DNA of 14,000 nucleotides from Chrysomallon squamiferum (GCA_012295275.1 CM022679.1:21670110-21684109), one strand, 5' to 3'. Numbered from the stretch's first letter, positions 1 through 8,070 are shown. Notes: a model not told the origin generated them from the sequence alone. Translations and numbers: made by a program.

Positions 1-63
<63 letters not shown>
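1..63. repeat. CT dinucleotide microsatellite (cut by window edge)
   Basis: An uninterrupted run of alternating T and C begins at the first base and continues to about 63, so the true array probably extends to the left of the window. One strand is pure pyrimidine and the other pure purine, which is the composition known to allow triplex (H-DNA) formation. No gene is associated. Confidence 0.97.
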
Positions 64-68
<5 letters not shown>

Positions 69-163
69 CCTCCCTCAGTCCCTCCCCTCCCTCCCTCTCT
101 CTCTCTATCCCTCCCTCAGTCCCTCCCCTCCCTCCCTCTCTCTCTCTCTCTTTCTCTTTCTCG
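64..163. repeat. Imperfect polypyrimidine tract with a 41-bp duplication
   Basis: The CT array degrades into CCCT-type units. A stretch containing the only purines nearby (CTCAGTCCCTCCCC) occurs at about 74-87 and again at about 115-128, giving a 41-bp period. This is a tandem duplication of a mixed CCCT/CT unit, followed by a short TTTCTC stretch. Confidence 0.85.
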
Positions 164-172
164 TTTCATCCT

Positions 173-189
173 TGTGGAATTTTTCCACA
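173..189. promoter_or_regulatory. Short inverted repeat, kappaB-like
   Basis: TGTGGAA at 173-179 and TTCCACA at 183-189 are perfect inverted copies around TTT. The inner part, GGAATTTTTCC, resembles Rel/NF-kappaB sites (GG, A/T tract, CC) but is longer than the classical 10-11 bp vertebrate form and lacks the third G. A chance palindrome is quite possible. Confidence 0.2.
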
Positions 190-405
190 CGATGGCCATC
201 TGGCCTCATCGAGACAAAAATCTTTTGACAAATGTACAAACAAATCCGGTTCTTGTCACTGTCTCGATCGCCCGGGCGGTCAACGCGACAAAGGCGCCGC
301 CATAATAACAAAAATTATTTAAGCATGAGAATTCAGACGGATCGCGCAAACGACCGTATGAAGGAGCTGGCCGCCAGGCAGGCTACAGTTCTGGCGCTTT
401 AATAT

Positions 406-416
406 CCAATTATTGG
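406..416. promoter_or_regulatory. Inverted pair of CCAAT boxes
   Basis: CCAAT at 406-410 and ATTGG at 412-416 face each other across a single T. CCAAT is the core bound by NF-Y in animal promoters, and paired boxes are common there, though usually tens of bases apart. Two NF-Y complexes could not sit on these sites at the same time, so at most one is used. A chance occurrence is likely given the AT content. Confidence 0.2.
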
Positions 417-721
417 CATTGATTAGTCTTTGTGAGCCGCGTTTTCAGTCCTCGTACCAAGCACAGTCATGTGTCACATTTGTTTTATCATTTTCGTGCA
501 GTCGCCGAGCTCCGTTTCGCCAATGTCAGCCGAGTGCACCAGACTTCATTTTGATTTCATTAAGCAGTGCACTCCGTAGTTACATTAACCAATGCAGTCC
601 TCGCTTTACATAAACACTGCAGAGTGGAAATGTCTGGCAAGTGAAGAGAGACATTTATATACAAACAGACAGATAAATGTATCGAGAAACAACGTACTGA
701 TGGATAAATATAAAGAAATAC

Positions 722-786
722 CTTTCTGTCTGTCTTTCTGTCTGTTTGTATTATGTTTCTATGTGTGTGTGTGTGTGTGTGTGTAT
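722..786. repeat. TCTG-type and TG microsatellites
   Basis: An imperfect TCTG/TTTC run (about 722-748) is followed by an almost perfect TG dinucleotide run (762-784). The complementary CAGA run lies about 60 bp further on (846-861), so the two could pair imperfectly as a hairpin. Confidence 0.9.
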
Positions 787-977
787 GTACACATATATAA
801 GACCCCACAGACTAATCTTCTGTAATTTATGATCTGTCAGTCTGTACAGACAGACAGACAAATAGCGATGGACACATAACAAAGTGAAATAAAAACACGC
901 ACACAGAAGTATTCAGGCAAAGAAACGAGATACTGTATGTTAAGGACAGTGTTCACATCACAGTCCATTCTTGAAAA

Positions 978-989
978 TGCATTGATGCA
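978..989. promoter_or_regulatory. TGCAT/ATGCA inverted repeat, POU-like
   Basis: TGCAT at 978-982 and ATGCA at 985-989 are inverted copies separated by TG, inside ATGCATTGATGCAAT. Palindromic ATGCAT-type arrangements are known as POU-factor dimer sites. The spacing here differs from the classical ATGCATATGCAT form, so this is only a weak candidate. Confidence 0.12.
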
Positions 990-1362
990 ATGTATACTAG
1001 ACACGAGACACATCATTTTTAAGGAAAATTGAATCACGACAATATATCCAAACTTGAAGTACGCCATTACACATTACGGTTCACGTTAAAGTGATTATCT
1101 CATTTGGCTGAGTTTTAGGGAATCATTGCTCCTTTGTTGAAAACTGTGAGTAATGTTACAGATACGTATTTTAATACTGCCTGCTACCAGTGTGTTTGTA
1201 TCTCTGCTCAGTATTCAGATCTTTTGATGCCCTGGAGCTTTCGTTTACTGTTAATACCTTGTTTCTTTTGACACAACAGCCATCTTCTGGTGGCGAAAGT
1301 TGCAGACATATTTATATTAACGTACAAAAAGACATCTTCAAGTTATTGCAAGTATCTTGTGA

Positions 1363-1580
1363 GGAAAGAAAGAAAGAGAGAAGAAAGAGAAAGAAAGAGA
1401 GAGAGAAGAAAAAGAAAGAAAGGTAGAACGAAAGAGAGGGCACAGTCCCATGGGAGAGATATAATGAGGAAGAGAAAGGCAGACGGGGTGAGAGAGATGG
1501 AGAGAGATAAGAAAAGAGATATACACACATATGAAGACAGAGAGAGAGAGAGTCAAAAAAAAAGAAGAAGAAGAAGAAGC
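1363..1580. repeat. Polypurine GAAA/GA/GAA tract
   Basis: The plus strand is almost all purine at 1363-1422 (GAAA and GA units), again around 1496-1555 (GAGA), and ends in an AGAAGAAG run at 1563-1579. Overlapping R/E/K-rich and F/S/L-rich open frames on the two strands are translations of this tract and not genes. The tract leads directly into the minisatellite at 1591. Confidence 0.9.
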
Positions 1581-1590
1581 ACGCACCCAT

Positions 1591-2104
1591 AAACGTCATA
1601 AGACAAAAATCAAGCTAAACGTCATAAGACAAAAATCAAGCTAAACGTCATAAGACAAAAATTAAGCTAAACGTCATAAGACAAAATCAAGCTAAACGTC
1701 ATAAGACAAAAATCAAGCTAAACGTCATAAGTCAAAACTCAAGCTAAACGTCATAACACAAAAATCAAGCTAAACGTCATAAGACAAAAACCAAGCAAAA
1801 CGTCATAAAACAAAATTAAGCTAAACGTCATAAGACAAAAATTAAGCTAAACTTCATAAGACAAAATTAAGCTAAACGTCATAAGACAAAAATCAAGCTA
1901 AACGTCATAAGACAAAATCAAGCTAAACGTCATAAGACAAAATCAAGCTAAACGTCATAAGACCAAAAAATCAAGCTAAACGTCATAAGACAAAATCCAA
2001 ACTAAACGTCATAAAACAAAATTAAGCTAAACGTCATAAAACAAAATTAAGCTAAACGTCATAAGACAAAAACCAAGCTGAACGTCATAAGAAAAAATCA
2101 AGCT
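1591..2104. repeat. 25/26-bp minisatellite, 20 tandem copies
   Basis: Twenty head-to-tail units can be read, starting at 1591, 1617, 1643, 1669, 1694, 1720, 1746, 1772, 1798, 1823, 1849, 1874, 1900, 1925, 1950, 1978, 2004, 2029, 2054 and 2080. Each unit runs AAACGTCATAAGAC, then four to six A, then T(C/T)AAGCT or a variant. Units are 25 or 26 bp, with one of 28 bp (1950-1977). Variation sits mainly in the A-run and the following C/T. The ACGTCAT core is kept in 19 units; the unit at 1849 has ACTTCAT. Units at 1798, 2004 and 2029 are identical to each other. The array stops sharply into unique sequence after 2104. On the minus strand each unit reads TTATGACGTTT, which contains a CRE-type half-site (TGACG). 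Confidence 0.97.
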
Positions 2105-2400
2105 AAATGTAACCTACGTAAAATTGCTTCTGTTGGTCCGAGCCCCTCTCTGTCTTCATCTCCCGTGAAATACTTGATGTAACTGCACGTGATTCCTCGC
2201 TGAGAGTTTCCTGAAACCATAAAATAATGTAAATTAAAATACAACATCTTCGAAATGCAGTCTTAACTGTTTAATAGTAGTGGTGAGTTAATAATGAATG
2301 ACTTTATTATAATAAGTATAACAACAGTTGATATTCTTAATGAATCATATCATCTGAGTGGCACATCTTTCTATTTCCGCCGGTCTGTATCTATACATAT
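2105..2400. other. Unique AT-rich spacer, nothing recognised
   Basis: Non-repetitive sequence between the minisatellite and the TG arrays. It contains a CACGTG E-box near 2187 and a donor-like GTGGTGAGT near 2280, but no supported exon. Both short motifs are expected by chance at this length. Confidence 0.5.
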
Positions 2401-2495
2401 GTGTAGTGCGTATGTATGTGTGTGTGTGTGCGTGAATGTACGTATGTATGTGTGTGTGTGTGTGTGTGTGACGGTGTATGTGTGAATGTGTGTTT
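2401..2495. repeat. TG/TATG microsatellite cluster
   Basis: Two TG runs (about 2417-2430 and 2449-2470) are joined by TATG-type units, followed by degenerate TGTG sequence. The valine/cysteine-rich open frame over 2294-2485 is a translation of the array. Confidence 0.9.
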
Positions 2496-2549
2496 GTGGT
2501 AAATTGTATGCGTATTATAGAGACTCTATTCTTTTTAAATATTTAAGAA

Positions 2550-2720
2550 ACAGGAAACAGAGAGAAATTGAGAGAGACAGATGAGAGAGAGAGCGAGAGA
2601 AAGAAAGAATAGAACATGTACTGAGATAAGAATGCGCAAATAATAGTTTTATGAACTGAAACAAAAAAAATAATAATAATAAAATAAATAAATAAAAAAG
2701 AGAAAAACGTGAAACAAAAA
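2550..2720. repeat. GA-rich then A-rich low-complexity DNA
   Basis: Interrupted GAGA units (about 2558-2608) are followed by AATA and A-rich sequence (about 2660-2720). The phenylalanine-rich minus-strand frame here is a translation of that composition. Confidence 0.75.
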
Positions 2721-2882
2721 AACATTTTATTTCCCTTGAGTTTTATATTAAATAAATCGATTTCAAATTTATTTCCCTCCTTCCAAATAATTTATATCAA
2801 CGTTATTAATCTTATGAAATTCAAGAGACAAATATACTTTATTGAAAAATATTGAAATCTTTATGTTTTCAAAACGTTTCTT

Positions 2883-2906
2883 AAAAAAAAAAAAAAAAAA
2901 AAAAAA
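2883..2906. repeat. Poly(A) run of 24
   Basis: A pure A-run. Such runs can be tails of retroposed copies, but I see no clear target-site duplication around it and no recognisable element upstream. The flanks to about 3110 are AT-rich and unique. Confidence 0.9.
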
Positions 2907-3112
2907 TATTTGTTTTAATTTTAATCAAGAACTGTAACTCTAGAGACAAATGGCGTATTCTAGTCTGCAGACGGCGGCATTCAGCTCAGCAAGAAAGATT
3001 AAAAAATAAACCTTTATTTATTTCAAAATATCGATATTTTTTAAAAATATTTTTCACACTCATTTAAACATGACACAACAAGCTTAGGGACTTTTTTTTA
3101 TTTTTTTTAAAA

Positions 3113-3181
3113 CGCCAGGGTGACTGAGAGGGACGCGCCAGGGTGACTGAGAGGGACACGCCAGGGTGACTGAGAGGGACG
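3113..3181. repeat. 23-bp tandem repeat, three copies
   Basis: Three units of 23 bp occupy 3113-3135, 3136-3158 and 3159-3181, each CGCCAGGGTGACTGAGAGGG followed by ACG or ACA. They are nearly identical, with one G-to-A change at the end of unit two. The repeat is GC-rich, unlike its AT-rich left flank, and forms the left edge of a CpG-dense block. Confidence 0.96.
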
Positions 3182-3436
3182 CGACTCAGTCTGTGGATGC
3201 AATGGATGAAGTCGAGCGAGCAGACGACTATTACTCATCCTCGCGGCGTAGTTGTCCTCGGAGACTTGTCTCGTGCGCGCGCACATCCTTGCCCGATTTC
3301 CGAAAAACCGCGGGATATACCGAGAAACTGCATTTACAAAAACATTAACGTTTTTAAACCTTGTGTGCGAGAATCACTCCTCCAGCTTCAGTGGGTTGCA
3401 TGCAGTACCGCTGTGCGAGTTGTTTTATCATTTTAG
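3113..3436. other. CpG-dense unique block with weak open frames
   Basis: CpG is frequent here, for example CTCGCGGCG near 3240 and TCGTGCGCGCGC near 3270, while the flanks are nearly CpG-free. Two plus-strand frames with ATG starts overlap: 3197-3436 (79 codons) and 3202-3348 (48 codons). Neither shows a domain or similarity I recognise. Low stop-codon density from the higher GC content explains long frames equally well. A CpG-island-like promoter, a 5' untranslated exon or a transposon remnant are alternatives. Confidence 0.4.
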
Positions 3437-3452
3437 TTTTTAATTTAAGTAA

Positions 3453-3474
3453 TTTTTTTTTTTTTTTTTTTTTT
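3453..3474. repeat. Poly(T) run of 22
   Basis: A pure T-run just right of the CpG-dense block. With the poly(A) at 2883-2906 it brackets about 550 bp, but no terminal inverted repeat or target duplication was found. Confidence 0.9.
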
Positions 3475-3570
3475 AAATAATATTTTAATTTTATTATCTA
3501 ATTAACGAAAATCTCTGGAAACAGACATTAATACTCCATATCAAATATTCTATACAAAATATTATTGTAT

Positions 3571-3705
3571 ATGCATGCATGTATGTATGTATGTATGTAT
3601 GTATGTATGTATGTATGTATGTATGTATGTATGTATGTATGTATGTATGTATGTATGTATGTATGTATGTATGTTTGTATATATGTATGTATGTAAGTAT
3701 GTATG
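3571..3705. repeat. ATGT tetranucleotide microsatellite
   Basis: The array starts as ATGCATGC, becomes perfect (GTAT)n from about 3577 to 3674, and then continues with interruptions to about 3705. The T/H/I/Y repeat protein predicted on the minus strand (3528-3839) is the translation of this array and not a gene. Confidence 0.97.
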
Positions 3706-3818
3706 AATAATTGCCATCTGTTTATATATGTATTTTTTAAATTATATTTATAAGAATTTTTATTTATAGATATCTTTGGGTACCGAATAAAAAATCCTTC
3801 CAGCCTCTCCATATACAG

Positions 3819-4007
3819 ACAGACAAATATAGTAAACACTCAGAAACACACTGAAACATACCCACAGACACACACACAAACTTAAACACGCAGACACTAT
3901 CTTACACAAACAAATACAGACACAAACAAATACAGACACAAACATACACAGACAAGCATATGAATACACACACACCCACACACACCCACACACACCCACA
4001 CACACAA
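3819..4007. repeat. CA-rich mixed arrays (16-bp and 10-bp units)
   Basis: The tract starts with CAGACAGACAAATA and becomes CA-rich. Within it, a 16-bp unit (ACACAAACAAATACAG) occurs at 3904-3919 and 3920-3935, with a diverged third copy at 3936-3951. A 10-bp unit (CACACACCCA) repeats across about 3967-4007. The cysteine/valine-rich minus-strand frame is its translation. Confidence 0.9.
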
Positions 4008-4009
4008 AC

Positions 4010-4475
4010 CTTTTCCTCAAAGCAACACATTCCAAACACTTCTTATTATCATTAAAGTCTGACACAAAACGCAGCCATAATTTTCATAAAATGCATATAA
4101 AAAATATAAGTTGAAAGCGATAGCAAGCGTCATGTTGCCAAAGAAAACTGGTGAAGACAAGGAGCCACAGGAATCAATATTAACAGCACTGGCAGCCAAA
4201 CATGCCGGGCATTTTGTCTCTTACAGCCTCGGCAAAGGAAATGATGGAAGCCGTTTCAGACTCGACCATTGTCTGTGAAGCGGAAACGTAGAACTGTGAC
4301 TAATACAGTTCGTTACAGCGAGACATTATAATTATTCCAGTTGTTGCCGGACATCGTAATTGTTATGGTTTTCGACAATGGAAAAATCTACGACTATCTT
4401 TTGGTAATGGGCTGAATAATGTCTGAATTCTTTGGCCGTGACAAATTACTTGCGGTTTTCGTTTCTGCTTCTTCA
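4010..4475. other. Unique block of balanced composition
   Basis: About 450 bp without simple repeats, less AT-rich than its flanks. It contains the 48-codon frame reported separately. The 60-codon minus-strand frame covering 4017-4199 begins with TTG, not ATG. No splice sites stand out. It could be a conserved non-coding element or contain a small exon. Confidence 0.4.
4132..4278 (+). other. 48-codon open frame, possible small exon
   Basis: The frame starts at ATG 4132 and ends at TGA 4276-4278; the reading frame is open from 4090. It begins MLPKKTGEDKEP and ends RFRLDHCL, with a mixed, non-repetitive amino-acid content that looks more protein-like than the microsatellite translations around it. 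There is no signal peptide, membrane segment or motif that I recognise. Length alone gives no support, since a 48-codon frame is expected by chance in this much sequence. Confidence 0.12.
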
Positions 4476-4571
4476 TTATTATTATTATTATTAAAAAAAA
4501 AATTCTGTTAGTTTTGTTGTTGTTGTTTTTTTGAAATATTTTCTTGCTAGTTAATAATATCGATGAAAATC

Positions 4572-4600
<29 letters not shown>
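4476..4600. repeat. ATT and GTT triplets, then poly(A) of 29
   Basis: ATT units (about 4476-4491), a GTTGTTGTT run near 4515, and a pure A-run at 4572-4600. These are short low-complexity arrays in AT-rich DNA. Confidence 0.85.
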
Positions 4601-4605
<5 letters not shown>

Positions 4606-5049
4606 ATTATTTAAAAATAATAAAATAAATACATCAGTTTGCATTACTTGAATAATGATATTTTTAGATGGTCATATTTTATTTTTTTATATATTTTTTT
4701 TTCACATCGATTTAACAGTCAAACGAACAGTTTCGTCGTTGATTTAATGTATTTGTAGTATTTAATTCAGGCTTCGCAATGATAATCCGAAGATATTACA
4801 CTCACGTACACGCACAGACAGACACACAAATACCCCCCCATACACACAACACCCCCCCTCGCACACTAATCTGTAATTTACGACCGCATTGTCTGTCTGC
4901 CTCTGAAGATGTCTGCTTGAGCCAAAATCTTTTACCCCAATTCTTTTTACAGCCTGCAGAAGTAAACTTTTATGTCTGATACTTTTTGGTTTCGTCGTTA
5001 AAATATTTCGATTTTTTTTTTTTCTTTTTTTCTTCTTCTGCCGCTACCT
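4601..5049. other. AT-rich DNA with a CA/C-rich patch, no gene seen
   Basis: Mostly A/T-run sequence. A CACA/CCCC patch lies at about 4800-4866. The 66-codon frame at 4779-4979 starts with ATG but passes through the CA patch and has no recognisable feature. Confidence 0.55.
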
Positions 5050-5277
5050 CTCCTAACTTTTTCTCTTCATAAACTTCACGTGCTAAAACTGACACTTGCA
5101 CGTAATTGTGGGAAGTGAAGGAATCCCGCTAAGTTTTAATGCCATAGAATTTTCAGTGCGCTGGGCAGGAAATCAATGGTGCCATGACAAGGCAATTTAA
5201 ATGGTAAAAAAGACAATGTACCAATCCCTTTGCTCTTTGCCTTTCGCACATGAACGCAGTTAAGTATGCAGATGTAT
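5050..5277. other. Unique island with CSL-like and E-box sites
   Basis: Non-repetitive sequence of moderate composition. It contains a CACGTG E-box at 5077-5082 and TGTGGGAA at 5107-5114, which fits the CSL/Su(H) consensus (C/T)GTGGGAA used in Notch signalling. Single sites of this size are weak evidence. No open frame of note. Confidence 0.25.
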
Positions 5278-5313
5278 GTTGCTGTTGCGGTTGTTGTTGT
5301 TGTTGTTATTATT

Positions 5314-5345
<32 letters not shown>
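5278..5345. repeat. GTT/ATT triplet microsatellite
   Basis: GTT units, four ATT units in the middle, then GTT again. The ATT segment inside a GTT array suggests a substitution that was then copied by slippage. Confidence 0.95.
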
Positions 5346-5384
5346 AAATTTATTTATTCGTTCAATAAAATTAAATACGGACCA

Positions 5385-5391
5385 ATCAAAA

Positions 5392-5422
<31 letters not shown>

Positions 5423-5440
5423 AATAAAATAAAATAAAAA
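5385..5440. repeat. AAAAT pentanucleotide array
   Basis: A perfect 5-bp period (AAAAT) covers about 5399-5440, led by imperfect AATA units from about 5385. Confidence 0.93.
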
Positions 5441-5490
5441 CTGATTAAAAAGACGTGTAGGTATATATGTAATAATATGTGTATAAGTGT

Positions 5491-5511
5491 ATAATAATAA
5501 TAATAATAATA

Positions 5512-5554
<43 letters not shown>
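5491..5554. repeat. AAT triplet microsatellite
   Basis: About 20 AAT/ATA triplets with one phase slip near 5512 (AATAAATAAT). Confidence 0.95.
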
Positions 5555-5720
5555 GAAACGATGATGATGATAATGCTAGTTAATAAAGATAATGATGATT
5601 ATGATACAACAGCTAACACTAGGACATTATTAACAACATCATCGTCATCATCACTATTACTCCAGCCAACTACTACAACTATTATTATCACTACTGCTAC
5701 TACTACACTATTCAGGATGT
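5555..5720. repeat. Degenerate triplet tract (GAT, ATC, ACT types)
   Basis: Starts as GATGATGAT, drifts through mixed sequence, then becomes ATCATCGTC and ACTACTACA types. The 60-codon frame at 5561-5743, M-, T- and S-rich, is its translation. Confidence 0.75.
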
Positions 5721-5805
5721 TTCTTCTGTTACAACGAATATAATTATTTTTACTCTTATTATTGTCTTCACTGTGTACCTTTAGCCGTTATTATAATTGT
5801 TTTTG

Positions 5806-5857
5806 TTATTGCTGCTGTTGTTATTATTATTATTGTTGTTGTTGTTGTTGTTGTTGC
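5806..5857. repeat. GCT/GTT/ATT triplet microsatellite
   Basis: TTATTGCTGCTG, then ATT units, then about eight GTT units. It is similar in make-up to the array at 5278-5345. Confidence 0.92.
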
Positions 5858-6060
5858 TTTGTAACTGCTGCTTCAAGAACTGTGAAAATATAGTATATAC
5901 GATTTGCTAAATGTCTCTGTTTCTAAAAGTGTTTTGCTGTAGCCGAGGGGTCAGCCTCTTTTATTCAGACAAGAGAACTCAAGTGCTTTAATGAACAAGA
6001 AGGATTCAGGGTAAAACTAGAATAAATTATTCTACAGTTAGAAAAGAGAGATAATTAGAC

Positions 6061-6117
6061 AGTAGTCCAACAGACAGATAGACAGATACAGAGAAAGAGA
6101 GACCAATATATATATAT

Positions 6118-6160
<43 letters not shown>

Positions 6161-6162
6161 TA
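6061..6162. repeat. CAGA, TA and GATA microsatellites
   Basis: CAGATAGACAGATA at about 6070-6088, (TA)n at 6107-6120 and a perfect (GATA)10 at 6121-6160. The L/S/I/Y-rich minus-strand frame covering 6027-6377 is a translation of this and the following purine-rich tract. Confidence 0.94.
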
Positions 6163-6480
6163 ATTAAAGAGAGGGACAGAGATAGATATAGGCAGAGAAA
6201 CAGAAAGAAAGAGAGAAATATAGTAAGATAAATATAATAGATATCTTCAGGATAGATAAAGTGGAAGACAGAAAGAGAAAACAATAGAGATACAAAGGCG
6301 GCCAAAACTATAGTGAACAGAAACAAAGAGAGAAAAGCAATTAAACTAGTGAGAAACAGATAGACACAGACAGACATACAGAGTAATAAAAACTACAGAC
6401 AACAGAAATACAGAAGCAGACAGAAAAAAAAAAAAAAAAACTAAATTACAAAAAAAATAAAAATAAAATAAAATAAAAAA
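6163..6480. repeat. Degenerate purine-rich GA/CAGA tract
   Basis: About 300 bp of interrupted GAGA, AAAG and CAGACA units on the plus strand, ending in A-runs (6424-6440) and AAAAT-type sequence. It looks like an old, decayed extension of the GATA/CAGA array. No gene is seen. Confidence 0.75.
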
Positions 6481-6495
6481 TGACGACAAACAGAC

Positions 6496-6654
6496 ATGGA
6501 GGAACTCATTCTCGCCCATCAGAGTCTGGAAACAACCTCCATTAAAAAAAAAAAAAAGCTGCACGAGGAAGAACAAAGTCCACACCGACTGCAGAAGCGC
6601 GATCGTGTGCAATTAACGACTGGGAACATTAGAGTGGAAACAGCCCCGGGGTAG
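6496..6654 (+). other. 52-codon open frame with a lysine run
   Basis: ATG at 6496 and TAG at 6652-6654. The product starts MEELILAHQSLETTSI, has five lysines encoded by the 14-base A-run plus G, and continues with charged residues (HEEEQSPHRLQKRDR). It looks helical and charged but matches no family I know. Its frame depends on the exact length of the A-run. It overlaps the minus-strand frame below. Confidence 0.08.
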
Positions 6655-6809
6655 GCGATAATTCTCGCACGAGATAATACTTTGAAAGCATGACGAGGAT
6701 GGGTGACATCCAGGGCGGCTTCACTCACTAAGGAGAAGATTATACAAGTAATTACGACTTTAAAAAGACGCTGTGTTAAGATTGCACTGGACATTTCCCT
6801 CGGGCCCAT
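6519..6809 (-). other. 96-codon open frame with a signal-peptide-like start
   Basis: Read on the minus strand from ATG 6809 to TGA 6519. The first 31 residues have a basic/polar start, a hydrophobic core (VVITCIIFSLV) and SEA-AL, which resembles a signal-peptidase site. The C-terminal third has five cysteines in NCTRSRFCSRCGLCSSSC, followed by FFFFL from the A-run. Small secreted cysteine-rich proteins look like this, but the cysteines show no known framework and the poly-F makes a real mature peptide doubtful. An upstream TTG at 6812 would not serve as a normal animal start. Confidence 0.1.
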
Positions 6810-6812
6810 CAA

Positions 6813-7548
<736 letters not shown>

Positions 7549-7550
7549 TC

Positions 7551-7594
<44 letters not shown>
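7551..7594. repeat. AAT triplet microsatellite
   Basis: About 14 perfect AAT/ATA units, translated as poly-asparagine in one frame. Confidence 0.96.
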
Positions 7595-7595
<1 letters not shown>

Positions 7596-7642
7596 CGATA
7601 ACTATTCATATTGTGACCATGAAGTTCCACTTATCCTGCCTG

Positions 7643-7646
7643 TTTA

Positions 7647-7685
<39 letters not shown>

Positions 7686-7735
7686 AACCCATTGTTGTTG
7701 CTGCTGTTATTATTATTATTACTATTATTATTATT

Positions 7736-7776
<41 letters not shown>

Positions 7777-7803
7777 TATTATTATTATTATATATATATA
7801 TAT
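7643..7803. repeat. Nested compound microsatellite TA-ATT-CAT-ATT-TA
   Basis: The order is (TA)n at 7643-7681, a short A-run and CCC, GTT/GCT/ATT triplets at about 7692-7736, (CAT)n at about 7737-7775, ATT units at about 7776-7790, and (TA)n to 7803. ATT flanks CAT, and TA flanks both. Poly-D, poly-N, poly-S and poly-L frames on the two strands are translations of it. Confidence 0.96.
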
Positions 7804-8070
7804 TTTGGAGGGTTAATACGAATAATCTTTTTTTGTATGCTTTTTCTTGATACCACATAAATATTTCCGACTGGGGAACCAAAATCAATATTCGTAAAGA
7901 TTTCATGTCCATACAGTAAATAAAGATATTTTTAGATCAAGTCAAGATATTTTTCACCAGACAGACAGATGCAAGATTAAAATTTACGCAATGATTTACA
8001 GAAACCCATTAATAAAAGTTGCAGCAGACTTAGCAACGTGACGGCAACAGCCTCGGTAGAAACAGCAAAG
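7804..8070. other. Unique AT-rich DNA, no gene seen
   Basis: No arrays and no coding signal. The right end (from about 8040) begins to show the AACAGC-type bias of the next region. Confidence 0.55.

Larger units (their letters stand above)
173..560. other. Unique CpG-richer block, no gene recognised
   Basis: After the polypyrimidine tract the sequence becomes non-repetitive and less AT-rich. CpG is dense around 264-302, with seven CpGs in about 40 bases including CCCGGG and GGCGCC. Candidate binding sites are listed separately. The open frame covering 413-613 begins with TTG rather than ATG, shows no known domain, and I do not call it a gene. A regulatory element, a non-coding exon or an old repeat remnant are all possible. 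Confidence 0.5.
590..1360. other. Mostly unique AT-rich DNA, no gene seen
   Basis: Apart from the short arrays at 722-786 and the CAGA run near 840-861 (with the palindrome GTCTGTACAGAC at 840-851), this stretch is unique and AT-rich. Open frames at 592-825 and 837-1067 run through the microsatellites and look like noise. I see no domain and no clear splice structure. Confidence 0.6.
6496..6812. other. Unique block, open on both strands
   Basis: About 300 bp without arrays apart from a 14-base A-run (6544-6557), with more G+C than its surroundings. It contains the two overlapping antisense frames listed separately; at most one can be real and neither need be. CTCGCACGAG near 6664 is a small inverted repeat. 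Confidence 0.4.

Noticed and set aside
413-613. 66-codon frame in the first CpG-rich block
   Set aside because: It starts with TTG, not ATG, and has no recognisable feature.
1290-1599. R/K/E-rich frames on plus and F/S/L-rich frames on minus
   Set aside because: They follow from the polypurine GAAA/GA composition; no domain, and overlapping frames on both strands.
1591-2104. CRISPR array
   Set aside because: The units are directly adjacent, with no unique spacers, in clearly eukaryotic-type DNA. It is a minisatellite.
2883-3474. Retroposon bracketed by poly(A) and poly(T)
   Set aside because: No target-site duplication, terminal repeat or internal promoter boxes (A and B box of tRNA-derived SINEs) could be found by eye.
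3528-3839. T/H/I/Y repeat protein on the minus strand
   Set aside because: Translation of the ATGT tetranucleotide array; no non-repeat protein feature.
7631-7912. Poly-D/poly-N and poly-L/poly-S frames
   Set aside because: Translations of the compound triplet array on opposite strands.
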